Origin: Diadophis punctatus similis
Lineage: Eukaryota > Chordata > Lepidosauria > Squamata > Dipsadidae
Assembly (NCBI GenBank): GCA_023053685.1
Contig: JALIGW010000016.1
Coordinates: forward strand, 6,664,501 to 6,728,500
Length of the DNA: 64,000 nucleotides
Reading direction: 5' to 3'
Shown here in pieces: positions 31,240-42,173 of this stretch. The notes under the pieces are model-generated. The model saw only the letters and a list, made by a program, of their open reading frames with translations, was not told the origin of the DNA and did no database searches. The stretch's first letter is position 1; each line of letters opens with the position of its first letter. Both the position numbers and the translations under genes were made by a program.

Positions 31240-31817
31240 AGGCGCAAATGGGTGATATCATGAACATATAGGACTAGTGTTCTTGCTAAAATACAAGCTG
31301 TACAGGTAGATTTAGTAACCATTCAGAGTTACAATGGTACTGAAAAAAGTGACTTATGGTTTTTCACACTTAAACTGATGCAGCATCCCCCATGGTCACA
31401 TGATCAAAATTTAGATGCTTGGCAACTGACTCATATTTATGACGGTTGCAGTATCCCAGGGTCTTGTGATCACCTTTTGCAACCATCCTACAAGCAAAGT
31501 CAATGGGGAAGTCAGATTTGATTAACAACCATGTTACTAACTTAACAACTACACTGATTCACTTAACAACTGTGGCAAGAAAAGTCATAAAATGGGGCAA
31601 CATTCAATAACAAAAAGGCTCAGTTGTGATAGTAAGTCGAGGACTACCTCTATTGGTTGATATTGAGCAAGTATCTTTTCTGCAAGTTGATTTCTCATTA
31701 CCATTAATGAGAAATCGACTTTCGGGAAAGATACTTGCTCAAGATCAAGAAATACAGCTTGTATTTTAGCAAGAATCCTACAGTATATGTTCATGATCTC
31801 ACCCATGTGTGCCTTAT
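31240..31817. repeat. Fold-back structure with 60-bp arms around a MITE and a second hairpin
   Basis: The left arm (31240-31303: ATGGGTGATATCATGAACAT, then TTCTTGCTAAAATACAAGCT) is repeated inverted at 31753-31817. Between them lie a reverse-oriented ACAGGTAGTCC element (31302-31650) and another inverted repeat, AGCAAGTATCTTTTCTGCAA against its imperfect complement (about 31670-31745). Confidence 0.82.
31302..31650 (-). mobile_element. ACAGGTAGTCCTCAACTTA family element, minus strand
   Basis: Reverse orientation of the blocks seen at 10592-10970: GAAAAAAGTGACTTATGG, ATGATCAAAATTTAGATGCT, ending AGTCGAGGACTACCT. It sits exactly at the tip of the outer arms of the fold-back. Confidence 0.82.
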
Positions 31818-31859
31818 TGTAGCAGGAAATACACACATACACATACTTCCCAGTCTGAT

Positions 31860-32376
31860 CAGGGGCGGGTTCCTAATTTTTTTACTACCACTCCGTGGGT
31901 GTGGCTTATTTTGTGGGTGTGGCTTGCCAGCCATGTGACCGGGTGGGTGTGGCTTCTCGGACTGCTGAAGGGAGGGGAACTGAGATAGGTCCTGCTGCCC
32001 ATTCCCCCTCCCCTCAGCAGCTCGAGAAGCCTCGAACGTGCGAAATGCCTAGGATCATCACATCGCATTCGTGGCTTCTCGGACTGCTGAAGGGAAGGGA
32101 ATGGAGATAGCTCCTGCCACCCGTTCTTTCAGCGTCTCACGCGCTCCCTCAGCCATCCTTCCCTGCTTGGACTCACTGTGGGGTAGGAAGGCAGCTCATG
32201 CGCAGTGCCGGAAGCTCGGCTTCTGGGCATGCGCAGAAGAAAATTTAAAAAAAAAAAATTTTTTTTTAAATGGTGGCGCCCAGACACAGGCAACTGACCG
32301 CACCGGTACTGTAACGTCACCAGCGGGCCGCTACCGGTGCTATAGAGTGGACCGCACTGGTAGGAACCCACCACTG
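31860..32376. mobile_element. CAGGGGCGGG-type hAT-like element, exact target duplication
   Basis: Ends CAGGGGCGGGTTCCTA and TAGGAACCCACCACTG. AGTCTGAT on both sides (31852-31859, 32377-32384). The interior has GGGTGTGGCTT boxes, a duplicated GGCTTCTCGGACTGCTGAAG (31950 and 32070) and a GGCATGCGCAG motif. Non-coding. Confidence 0.92.
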
Positions 32377-32940
32377 AGTCTGATGCTTTCTAAATGTGGG
32401 ACTACATCTCCCACAAACCCAAGCTGCGAGGGTTGGGAACACATTTAGAAGGCAGTAGGCTTAGGAAAGATGCTAACTTCTAGACTAGAAATTTTTGGCA
32501 AGCATGGTTATTTGGCATGCTGAGAATGCAAGTTGGGTGGATCTCTAGTGACAAGTTATATAATCACCTTTTCACTAATCCTGCCCACAACTCAAGAGTT
32601 TAAAAATGGGGTTGCTTGTTGCATAGCCTTTGAAACCAGGTTTAGGTTAAAGTCAAGCCATTGTTTATATCACAGTACATTCTCCGTGGTCCACACAATT
32701 CAGATTCACAGCCCATGAGTACAATGACTCACGAGAAAAGACCCGACCAACAAAAACTAAATCCAAGGAAGTGTTCTTTAAATTTCTCTGAACCCACGTA
32801 AAAACTCACGTCTGTTACAAATTTTGTGGCATGTAAGCATAACACAAAGAATAGAGTCTTTGCTACCAATGTTGTAGAATATATAGCAGCATGAAAATCA
32901 TAGCGAATGTTTAACAATCAGACTGAGAAATAAAATGGCA
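32377..32940. other. No feature recognised
   Basis: No supported gene or named repeat. Confidence 0.45.
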
Positions 32941-32941
32941 A

Positions 32942-33455
32942 ATTTATTTATTTATTTATTTATTGGTCGCATTTGTATGCCGCCCACTCCACAGAGATTC
33001 TGGGCGGCTCACAACAATAAAAATTTACATGCAATAATAAATATAAAAAAGCATTAAAAACAATAAGTATTAAAACATTAAAAAACATTAAAAACAACAA
33101 TTTAAAAACCCATACAATAATTCATTCATGGGGCCAAGAGTGATCGGTGTTGTATTAAAATCATTGGCCCCAGGCCTGTCAACAAAGCCATGTTTTTACT
33201 GCTTTTCTGAAGGCTGGCAGGGTGGGAATAATGCGGATCTCGGGGGGTAGTGTATTCCAGAGAGCCGGTGCTGTCACAGAGAAGGCCCTCGTTCGTGGGC
33301 CAGCCAGCCGACATTGTTTGGCTGACGGGACCACCAGCAGACCAACTCTGTGGGCTCTAATCGGTCTTAGGGAGGTATGTTGGAGAAGGCGGTCCCAGAG
33401 GTAAACTGGTCCTAAGTCATGTAGGGCTTTAAAGATAATCACCAACATTTACATT
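32942..33455 (-). mobile_element. L2-type LINE 3' end with RT C-terminal coding remnant
   Basis: Minus strand. The coding remnant (33448-33179) includes FSVTAPALWNTLPPEIR and PTLPAFRKAVKTWL, typical of the C terminus of L2-group proteins. It is followed by the 3' UTR with TGGGCGGCATAC-type sequence and an (AAAT)n tail at 32942-32963. Confidence 0.88.
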
Positions 33456-34090
33456 TACATTTAAAACTAATACCTGTACAGCATCATTTCATAACTTCTA
33501 TATGTAATGTTATCATTTTAGCATAAGCATTCTTGTGATTCTGGGCTTACACATCCTACTGAATAATTGTTTAATTACAGCTGGTTGAATAACCATTGGC
33601 TGGAGACACATATCAGGCTAAGTGATAAACTAAGGTTTATAAATCTTGGTAGTTGGCTTTACATGTCACGCTAAGCCAGAACCAAACAATCATTAGAGTT
33701 TTCAGATTTTCAATTTTGAGCTAATATTTAGTGTATGCAGGCAATGCCTAGACCCTGCTCTTGATTTATCAGTTTCTACACAGGAGCAGCCAATTAGCAA
33801 TCACTTTTTAATTTTATCACGATTACAGTTATCAGCCTCAAACCCTATTTAAATGATGCTGTGGTATTACATATATTTCCTATGCTCATCTGATGAGATC
33901 AATGGGGTTCTAGTCCAAAACATCTGGTGGGCACCAGATTGAGGAAAAGGCCATTCAAGGTCATTCCCTCCTGCATGGTAAAGGTTTTTGAAGAGGAGAC
34001 CACAAAATCAGAGGAATAAGTTTAGATTGGTGACTATTCCTATGTCTTTGGGATAGTGATTATTTACGTCTCCAAGTATAATTTCATTGC
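33456..34090. other. No feature recognised
   Basis: AT-rich DNA, no supported gene or repeat. Confidence 0.45.
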
Positions 34091-34405
34091 TAATAATGTA
34101 TGCACAATCCTCAACATATGACCACAATTGAGCCCAAAATCTCTGTTGCTAAGCAAGACATTTGTTAAGAGAATTTTGCCCCACTTTGCAACCTTTCTTG
34201 CCACAGTTCTTAAGTGAATTGCTGCAGTTGTTAAATTGGTAATATGGTTGTTAAGTGAATCTGGCTTCCCCATTGACTTTGCTTATTACAAGGTCACAAA
34301 AGCTGATCACGTGACCTCGGGTTGCTGCAACGGTTGTGTTAATGACAGTCATAAGTCACTTTTTTCAGTGCTGTTGAAACTTTGTATGGTCACTAAATGA
34401 AGTAT
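34091..34405 (+). mobile_element. ACAGGTAGTCCTCAACTTA family element
   Basis: Shows CAATTGAGCCCAAAATCTCT, CTTTCTTGCCACAGTTCTTA, GAATCTGGCTTCCCCATTGA and GATCACGTGACC. Both ends are diverged. Confidence 0.8.
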
Positions 34406-35329
34406 CTAAAGTATGATAGAAGCAAATTAAGACGATCACTCTTATCTCTAAATGGACTAGTCAAATACAAGGAAACTGAGGTGATCAATTAATACACATG
34501 TCACAATATTCCAGGATTGGAAATGACCAGACATCATTTTAAAAGATTATATAGGGAACAAAGTATCTTTGATGTGCAAAAAAAAAAAGAAATGTTTAAC
34601 CATACAAGGCAAAGCATACATTAAACCAATGAGAAATGGACATAGAGTATGATGCATGTTTATAAGCACTGTCAACATCCCAACGCTTTTGTGGGAGCAA
34701 TGCAACAAACATTGCTGAACAAACTTTTGTCTTTTATCTGCTGGCTTCCTCTATTCATTAGCCGCCAAACTGCTATTCCACAATGACAATAGTATGACCT
34801 CCAATATCTTGCTTTTTAAATACCCTTCCAAACAGACTGCTGGAGTGTAAAATTAGTCAATATGAACCATTAAAAATAAACTACATAATTTTGGCTACGC
34901 AGACACACTTCCCCTTTTAACAATCTAAGGGCAGTATTATACTTGTTCCCAGAGGTATTTTTGATTCACATATGTAAGATTATTTTTAGGGGTGCTTTAT
35001 AAGCCAGACTTATTGGGAAAGCACCATTAAGCAATAAACTAATTTAGGCAACCACATTGCCAGGCTTCATGAGACAAGCATTACAATAATTTAAAAAATG
35101 AGGTTCTACCGCTTTGCTTATATGATTTCAATCTTATTTAAGGTTGGCTGGTATTTGATAATTACAGAATGAACTGCTTCACTCCATTCATTTAGCCCTG
35201 CAAGTTCCTGAAGAACTTAAGGATTTTCTTGTCTCATCTAAACTACAGTTTATTTTTCAACTTCTCACCTCAAAAAATTGATTCTTAAGGACCAACCCTG
35301 GGTGTTTTATACAAATTAATTAATGGAAT
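34406..35329. other. No feature recognised
   Basis: No gene or repeat supported. Confidence 0.45.
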
Positions 35330-35470
35330 GACTTGCCTCCATAAGTTGTGTGTTGTCCGATATTGGAGTTTTTAAGAAGAGATCTGAAATGGTATAGTGT
35401 TTCCTGCGTCTGCAAGGAGGTTGGACTAGAAGACCTCCAAGGTCTCTTCCAACTCTGTTATTCTGTTAAA
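35330..35470 (+). mobile_element. CR1 LINE 3' end, plus strand
   Basis: Ends AGGAGGTTGGACTAGAAGAC, CTCCAAGGTCTCTTCCAACT, CTGTTATTCTGTT, the CR1 terminal sequence and its short tail. Confidence 0.88.
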
Positions 35471-35824
35471 TAATTGGCAGGACAATTGAAGTACCAAATA
35501 TTCCTGAAGTCACATTTTCTTCATTTCTAAGGGGGGAAACATGCAAAAACTAGTAAAAAAAAACCCTGATTTTTTTAAAAAATAAGATTGAAGATTGAAA
35601 TTGAGATGGCAAGGAGATATCAGTCATACATACGTCTGATTAGACGATTCATGAAGAAGCCTAAGCAAAAAAATTTATATCAGAGTATAATAGAATTTGA
35701 AGGACCAAGGGATGAGCATTTTAAAAAAAATATTTATTGGGGGAGTATTTATTTTTTTTATTTATTTTTAGATGCATATGCTGCCCATCTCACTATCCAA
35801 GCAATTCCAGGCATGTTATATATA

Positions 35825-36312
35825 CTGTATTTTTCGGAGTATAAGACACACTGGAGTATAAGACGCACCTTAGTTTTGGGGGAGGAAAATAGGGGGGGAA
35901 ATCTACCTACCAGGTATTCATCTGGCTAGCATCCTTAGTCTGTTCAGCTTCAGCACATTATTTTATCCCCTGGTTAGGGCTGAAAAACCTTTTTCAGAGG
36001 GAGTAGGAATGAAAACAAGCCTGCAAAGACTTAGGGCTGGTAAAAACTACTTCGAGAGAGTAGGAATAAAAAGATACTGCAAGCCAGTAAGATCGTTAGC
36101 ACCTCGTTAGGGCTGAAAAAACCTTTTTCAGAGGGAGTAGGAATGAAAACAAGCCTGCAAAGAGGGAGTAGGAAGCCGGGAAGATCGTTAGCACCTCCTT
36201 AGGGCTGGGGAAAAAAGCTTTGGAAAAGCTACATTCGGAGTATAAGACGCACCCAAATTTTCAGCCTCTTTTAGGGAGGAAAAAGGTGCGTCTTAAACTC
36301 CGAAAAATACAG
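35825..36312. mobile_element. TA-flanked CTGTATTTTTCGG element, 0.49 kb
   Basis: Ends CTGTATTTTTCGGAGTATAA and CTCCGAAAAATACAG, both next to TATA. Subterminal GTATAAGACGCACC boxes at both ends. The interior has a partly duplicated block, GGGAGTAGGAATGAAAACAA at 36000 and 36138, and no homology to the interiors at 14091 or 39410. Confidence 0.88.
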
Positions 36313-36439
36313 TATAATATAACAATGTATTATAATGTTGTGAGAGGAACACAATTTTAAATCGTTGGAAAAGATTTGATTTGATACACAGCTGATGAAA
36401 TATTTTGCATTGCATTGCATTGTATTTATTATCACAAAT

Positions 36440-36665
36440 GACCAGCTCAAATTATCCTACTTCAGACATATCGGTACTATGCAAAGATCCAGGTCTATGG
36501 AAAAGGTAGCTGGAAAAGGTGGAAGGACAGAGTATGACCACCAGCATAGTGGATGGATTCCGTTTCAGGAGCGATGAGTGGCACCATTGGAAGATTTGAA
36601 AGAACAGGTTAGGGATAGATCGTGGTGGAGAAAATCTATCTATGTGGTCACTAGGTGTCAACAAC
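36440..36665 (+). mobile_element. BovB/RTE-like LINE 3' fragment
   Basis: Carries the CAAATTATCCTACTTCAGAC block shared with 28350, then a Lys/Gly-rich stretch, and ends TGGTCACTAGGTGTCAACAA, resembling the BovB 3' terminus. Confidence 0.7.
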
Positions 36666-36719
36666 AATGTGATGACACATAATCAAATAATTTGTGAGTA
36701 CCATTTGTTTTATTTTAGT

Positions 36720-36810
36720 GCCTTCAAATCTGTGTTGACCTTGGCAACTGCCTGGACACGTCCCTGCAGTTTGCTTGGGAAACTACCCTGCTATTGCCTT
36801 GGTGGCTTTC
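36720..36810. repeat. SINE fragment related to 19240-19505
   Basis: Shares CCTTGGCAACTGCCTGGACA, GTCCCTGCAGTTTGCTTGG and TATTGCCTTGGTGGC with the tRNA-derived SINE at 19240. Short and diverged. Confidence 0.5.
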
Positions 36811-38059
36811 TAATGAATTTCAGCAGCCCAATCTTGAGACTGTCGGAGTCACAAAACATGGGTGGAGACTGCAGCTGCTCATGGATTGCTTCCTTCCAAG
36901 TTTATTCCAATTTCTTGCTATTGCAGGATCTACAATTCAGTACATAGTTAGAACATTTCCCAACAGATGGCTGTTCCGCTTAAATACTTGAAGGAAAGAA
37001 GAAGCCACAACCTCCTCAAACAGCCTGTTCCATTGACGTTTTCACTCACTGGTTTAGTAGTCCTTCTAAAGCAAATATTTCAATTTCCTTAATCTTCTGC
37101 ATAGTAACCTTACTGCAATAGTGTTTTCCTGTGGTCTTTTTGCCTTGGCTGAACACAGCCAACTCTTTCAATTGTTCCTCCCCAAACCTGGTTTCTGAAT
37201 CCTCACCTTGGTATTTGAATTATCAAATACTGGTCATTCTTCTACAGAACAGAAGGATACACCAACAATTGGCTACAGCTCTCTAAGTATTGTTTTAATA
37301 ACATGCAAAAGACTATAATTATTTCATATAATCTGCACTGCCACCTAATATTACATTAATTTTTAAAAATTCTGTAGAGAACTAGATGCTAGTTTATATT
37401 CAATATGGGATCCACCAGAACATTCAGTTCAGGGATTGGGTTTGCTGGCCTACCTGTTTCTTCCAGGTTGAAATAGTTGGGAATTAGGATGGAAATCCCT
37501 CTTCCTTTCAGTAAACGGTGGCAGGTACTCTTACCTTTCTGCAGGCTGAATCCCCATCTGGAGTAGAGGTTTCCTCTGTAATATTCATCTTTTTTCCACC
37601 TATACAGTTTGCAAGCTAAGGCATCTTCCTCATCTCATACCTGTGTCTGCTTGGGGGAAGAACAGGGATTGTACCTAAATCTAGTACTTTTCCTTGGATT
37701 TCATCTTGCCATCTTTGTGTGTTCCAGCTTGTCAAGTTCCTTCTGAATCTCAGAAACTGGCACAATAAGCCAGGCTAAAATGTGCGCAAAGCTAACCATT
37801 ATAGTTAATTTATGATTCTGTGTACTTTGCAAATCCAGTAATTGGGTTAATTTAGTAAAGTACAGTTCTTACTATAATTCAGTTTACCATGTGTTGACTT
37901 TTGTGTAGACATAGTTTCTGTTTTCCCAAATGCTTGCCACTTTTCTAGCTCTGTGTTATTTGCACACCTGTTTAGCAGCCACATATATCTACTGATGGAA
38001 TATAAAAATGAGACAAGGACAAAATCCTGCAATGGTCCCCTTGAGCCCTTCCTCTAGGC
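36811..38059. other. No feature recognised
   Basis: No supported gene, RNA or repeat. Confidence 0.5.
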
Positions 38060-38194
38060 CAGTGTTTCTCAACCTTGGCAGTTTGAAGATGTGTGGACTT
38101 CAACTCCCAGAATTCCACAGCCAGCAACGCTGGCTGGGGAATTCTGGGAGTTGAAGTCCACACATCTTCAAACTGCCAAGGTTGAGAAACACTG
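38060..38194. mobile_element. Hairpin MITE, exact target duplication CTCTAGGC
   Basis: Starts CAGTGTTTCTCAACCTTGGC and is nearly identical to 23729-23863, but with its asymmetric centre in the opposite order. CTCTAGGC on both sides (38052-38059, 38195-38202). Confidence 0.95.
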
Positions 38195-39409
38195 CTCTAG
38201 GCTGATATTGTGCTATTTGTAAGCATTCCTATGTTCACACATCATGCTCAAGTTATTATCTGCTTGGTAATGAATAAGCCACATTTGGCTGATTTCACCC
38301 AGTCTACTAAGCCAATACCACACTGCATAGTATCTTGACATACTTTGTGAGTTATCCCAACTGTAGATCATTCAATGAACCATTATTAAATGAACAATCG
38401 GTTAGCACAATGTGTGAATTCAATCTCTATCGCCGCTTAACCACCTGCTAATCCATCTAACAGTAGCAGTTAATTAAGTCACAAACAGCATAAAGCAAAT
38501 CTGACTTTCCTTTCAACATCTTTTCCAGTGTATGCTGCCTCTGAATTACTTTAACCTGGTTAATATTGAGACAAATATTCTCTGTGACTGTATTAAGTGA
38601 ACTATGGTTTTGTCAGTTAATTCAATTTTCTGTACTGGCAAACACCTCTAGCATTAACCACTTGGAATAGGTTTACATAGTAATAAGTTGAAGTAACAGG
38701 CGCTTAGCTACTCTGTGGTTTAATGCGTTATGTGGAGAAAGCCTAGGATTTTAAATTAATCGAATGTCCTTAGATTTCCTTACTAATCGACTCTAAAGTT
38801 TTTACTTCCACCTTATAGTGCACAGCCATGCCCTGACAATACCAATCTCATCCCTTGCGCATGACATTATTTTCATCTCAACCACCATGAGTTGAGTTAG
38901 ACAAAGAAACCCAGACATTTGGAAGGTACAACTATCGATCTGAGATCAATAGACAAATCAATAGAACCAGATGAACTCCCAGAGAAAATCTTTTAAAAGA
39001 CATGACAATTGAAGAATTTTACAATTCACAATTCAAACCAGTCAAATACATTATTAATAAACTGCAGCCCATACTGGACCAGGCACCTACTACTGAGTGA
39101 CAGACCTGGACTTGTATACTGACAAGCATCAGACCTGAAGCAGTTTCACACAAGGAACAGGCAACAACAGGACAATGATGCTAACATGGGAAGCAGATCC
39201 CGCAATAAACCCCCACATTGCGTTGCCCCCACATCTACACCAACAGCCCCATCAGAGATCTCAAAAAGTACCCAGACAAAAGTAGAGATGCTTTCTCACA
39301 TTTTTCCACTAATGTGATATGTGCCACATTCTTCAGCAATGAATTCTGGATTCTGTAGAATGATAAATGGGATAAACTTTCCTCCTAAGGTAAGTTGATT
39401 AATTAGTTA
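38195..39409. other. No feature recognised
   Basis: AT-rich intergenic DNA with no supported feature. Confidence 0.5.
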
Positions 39410-39804
39410 CCGTATTTTTCGGAGTATAAGACACACTTCCCCCCCAAAAGAGGGTGAAAATTTGGGTGTGTCTTATACACTGAATGTAGCCCCCCCCCGC
39501 CCCCACCCTTTGGCCTCTGCCTCCCAGCAATTTACCTCCTTGCAGCAAACAGCAAACAGTCTGTTTCAGTTTCAGCTTCAGCACAACCTGATTAGCACAA
39601 GCAGGTGATTGTCAGTTGGATCGGCCTCCCGACCATCAGCTGTTTCAGGCTGCAGGGAGGCAGAGACAGATTTTTTTTCCCTTGTGCTAATCAGGCTGTA
39701 CTGAAACTGAAACTGAAACAGGCTGTTTGCTGTAACGAGGCAAATTGCTGGGAGGCAGGTTTTTTGTACTGTAGGTGCGTCTTATACTTCGGATCTAAAT
39801 ACGG
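39410..39804. mobile_element. TA-flanked CCGTATTTTTCGG element, 0.4 kb
   Basis: Ends CCGTATTTTTCGGAGTATAA and CTTCGGATCTAAATACGG (one small internal change), with TA at 39408-39409 and 39805-39806. The interior shares the CAGCAATTTACCTCCTTGCA block with 1919-2815 and repeats it inverted, so it is a deletion relative of that copy. Confidence 0.85.
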
Positions 39805-40089
39805 TAAGTTTGATAACCAACTTAACCAAAACCACTCAGTAAGTTTGCAATTAAAACAAATAAAAAACAAGTCAATGGGAATTTCAGCAAACAAATAAAA
39901 TTAATAGTTGAAATCAACAGTAAAAAATTGTATAAAACGTGTTTTAAAGTCTTTTTTTTTAAAAGCTAATGAACAGGTCTCTCAACTCTTCAGGAAGTAT
40001 ATCCCAAAGATCTGGGGCAGCAGTAGCAGAGAACGATCAATCTTAAGTCGCTGCCACATAAACTCACAGCAACTCTCAATACACCTGGA

Positions 40090-40214
40090 CAGGGGTAGGC
40101 AAAGTTGGCTCTTCTATGACTCATGGACTTCAACTCCCAGAATTTCTGAGCTAATCAGGAATTCTGGGAGTTGAAGTCCATGAGTCATAGAAGAGCCAAC
40201 TTTGCCTACCCCCG
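40090..40214. mobile_element. Hairpin MITE, CAGGGGTAGGCAAAGTTGG type
   Basis: Long palindrome with arms CAGGGGTAGGCAAAGTTGGC and TCTTCTATGACTCATGGACT, and a short centre. CACCTGGA is exactly duplicated at 40082-40089 and 40215-40222. It shares only the TTCAACTCCCAGAAT core with the other hairpin families. Confidence 0.94.
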
Positions 40215-41152
40215 CACCTGGAGGTTCCTATAGAAAGAGGCATCTTCTCCACCCTTAGTCTGGATCTTTGTTGTGTAGAAATAAACTGGTGGCCTATGTG
40301 GTGCCTGAACAGCAAATGTCACATGATACAAAACCTACCTGCCAAAATCTCAAATTAGCTGAAGTTTGTGAACCAGACACTGCCGTCCCTTAGAATATAT
40401 CATATTAACAAAGGCATTTCTAATAACCTCACAGGTCAAAGTTGAACTCTACTCAAGTTGAACAACTATCTAAAGAAAAAGCGGTAGAAAATACATCTCC
40501 AAGCAACCTGTCTACATCCTAAGGTATCTCAAACTGAAAGTGAACTGGTCTAACAATAAAAGAAGACTGACTAGACACCGTCATAGTAGTCTGTACTGTA
40601 CATCAAAGCTGGCATCCAGATTGACTTGAACATAAGAGATTTAATCTGAAAAACACTAATTGAAAACAGAAACCTCTGAGGATGCCATAAAAGAATGCCT
40701 GGAGGAGTAGGTGTGGATCTAATTCAGCCCTTTCCTAGCATAAAACAACTCAACAGGCAGATGCAATACATGCAGAATCCCCCCAAAACCAAAACCCCAC
40801 CATTGGCTTTCCTATGACTCTGGCTTGCCCTCTCAAATTTGAGTTAGTGTTCTTCTATCATTGCTTTAGCTGTTTACTTTGTTCATCTGTATACCTTGGA
40901 AGCATTTTTGAAAGAGATCAAAGAGAACTCTTTGGAGAAATTGAGTTCACTGTCCTACTAAGCATTTTATTCCTGGAACCAAGCAGATCATAAAATCAGT
41001 AGTGTAGTCATCCCAAACCCTTCCATAGTCTCTTGGAATCCAGCTGAATCCAATAATTTTTTCAGGTAGATCATCTTAATAAGTTCATTAGTCTGCAAAG
41101 GTCAGATGGAGTGACTAAAGCAACTTGAACAAGATAGTGCTTTGTCCATAAT
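40215..41152. other. No feature recognised
   Basis: No supported gene or named repeat. Confidence 0.45.
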
Positions 41153-41605
41153 ACAGGTAGTCTTCGTTCAACAACCAAAGTTACAATGAAAGTGTAAGAG
41201 TGTAAGAGTGTAAGTGTAAGAGTGTAAGAAAGTGTAAGAGTGAAAAAGAGACTTATCGACAGTCCTTGAAATTGCAGCCATCTCCCCAGTCATGTGATCA
41301 CAATGTGGATGCTTGGCACCCATTTTCAGGTGGCGGTATCCCTTGGCCACATGGTCACCATTAATGACGTTCACAGCTGGCTTCTGAAAAGCAAAGTCAA
41401 TGGGGAAGCTGGCAGGAAGTTGCATGTCAGGATCACATGACATCACACTTAATGGTCCACAATATTTTGCATAACGACTGCAGCTAGAACTTGATGAACT
41501 TATGTTATATACTTGACACAGTCACATGACTCCATTTTATAACCATGTCACTTAAGACTTAGAATTGCTGGTCCTAATTGTAGTCAGTAAGTGAGGACTA
41601 CCTGT
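41153..41605 (-). mobile_element. ACAGGTAGTCC family element with internal microsatellite
   Basis: Minus orientation. Left ACAGGTAGTCTTCGTTCAAC, right GTGAGGACTACCTGT. A GTGTAAGA-type microsatellite (about 41190-41245) has expanded within it. Internal CATGTGATCACAATGTGGAT confirms the orientation. Confidence 0.82.
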
Positions 41606-42173
41606 AATTGGGAAACCTGAGGTGTCCCCAACCATGGAATACCTCTCTAATCAGAACACAATGCTGTGAATCATGCTTGGCCTTGCAATCAATTAGGATA
41701 GGCTCATAGATGACATGGCTGCTATATGTTCAAGTAAATATTGAAATTCTCCAGCACCAAAAACCTAGAAGTCTCCAATGCTGAAATGGGTTCAGTTAAT
41801 GTATCACAATTGCTAAAGTCACATCACACTCAGTATGAATCACTTCCCTCCCAGGTATTGTCAAATGTTTGGCAGCCAACTGCAACCAAAAGCATGATAT
41901 TTCCCAGTATCCTTCAACAATATTTGTTAAAGAGGAGTGGACTAACACTACAAATATCTCAGCAGCTACATTGCTTTGATTTTAGAACTCAACTGACTGC
42001 TCAGTTTGCTGAGGTAGAAACTCAGAAGGGGGTCATTGATTTTGGATTTACTAATAATAGCCTCTCTGTGAACTGGCAAGGACACCATTTTTTAGGCCCT
42101 GGAGATTAAGAAATGGGAGGTGTCACTCCATCAAGATAGATCAGACTAGGAATCCAGTATCTTGTATGTCAAT
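41606..42173. other. No feature recognised
   Basis: Single-copy-looking DNA. An open frame from 41741 to 42109 has no recognisable domain. Confidence 0.4.

Noticed and set aside
41741..42109. 122-codon plus-strand open frame
   Set aside because: No domain, AT-rich composition, no splice or poly(A) context; likely chance.
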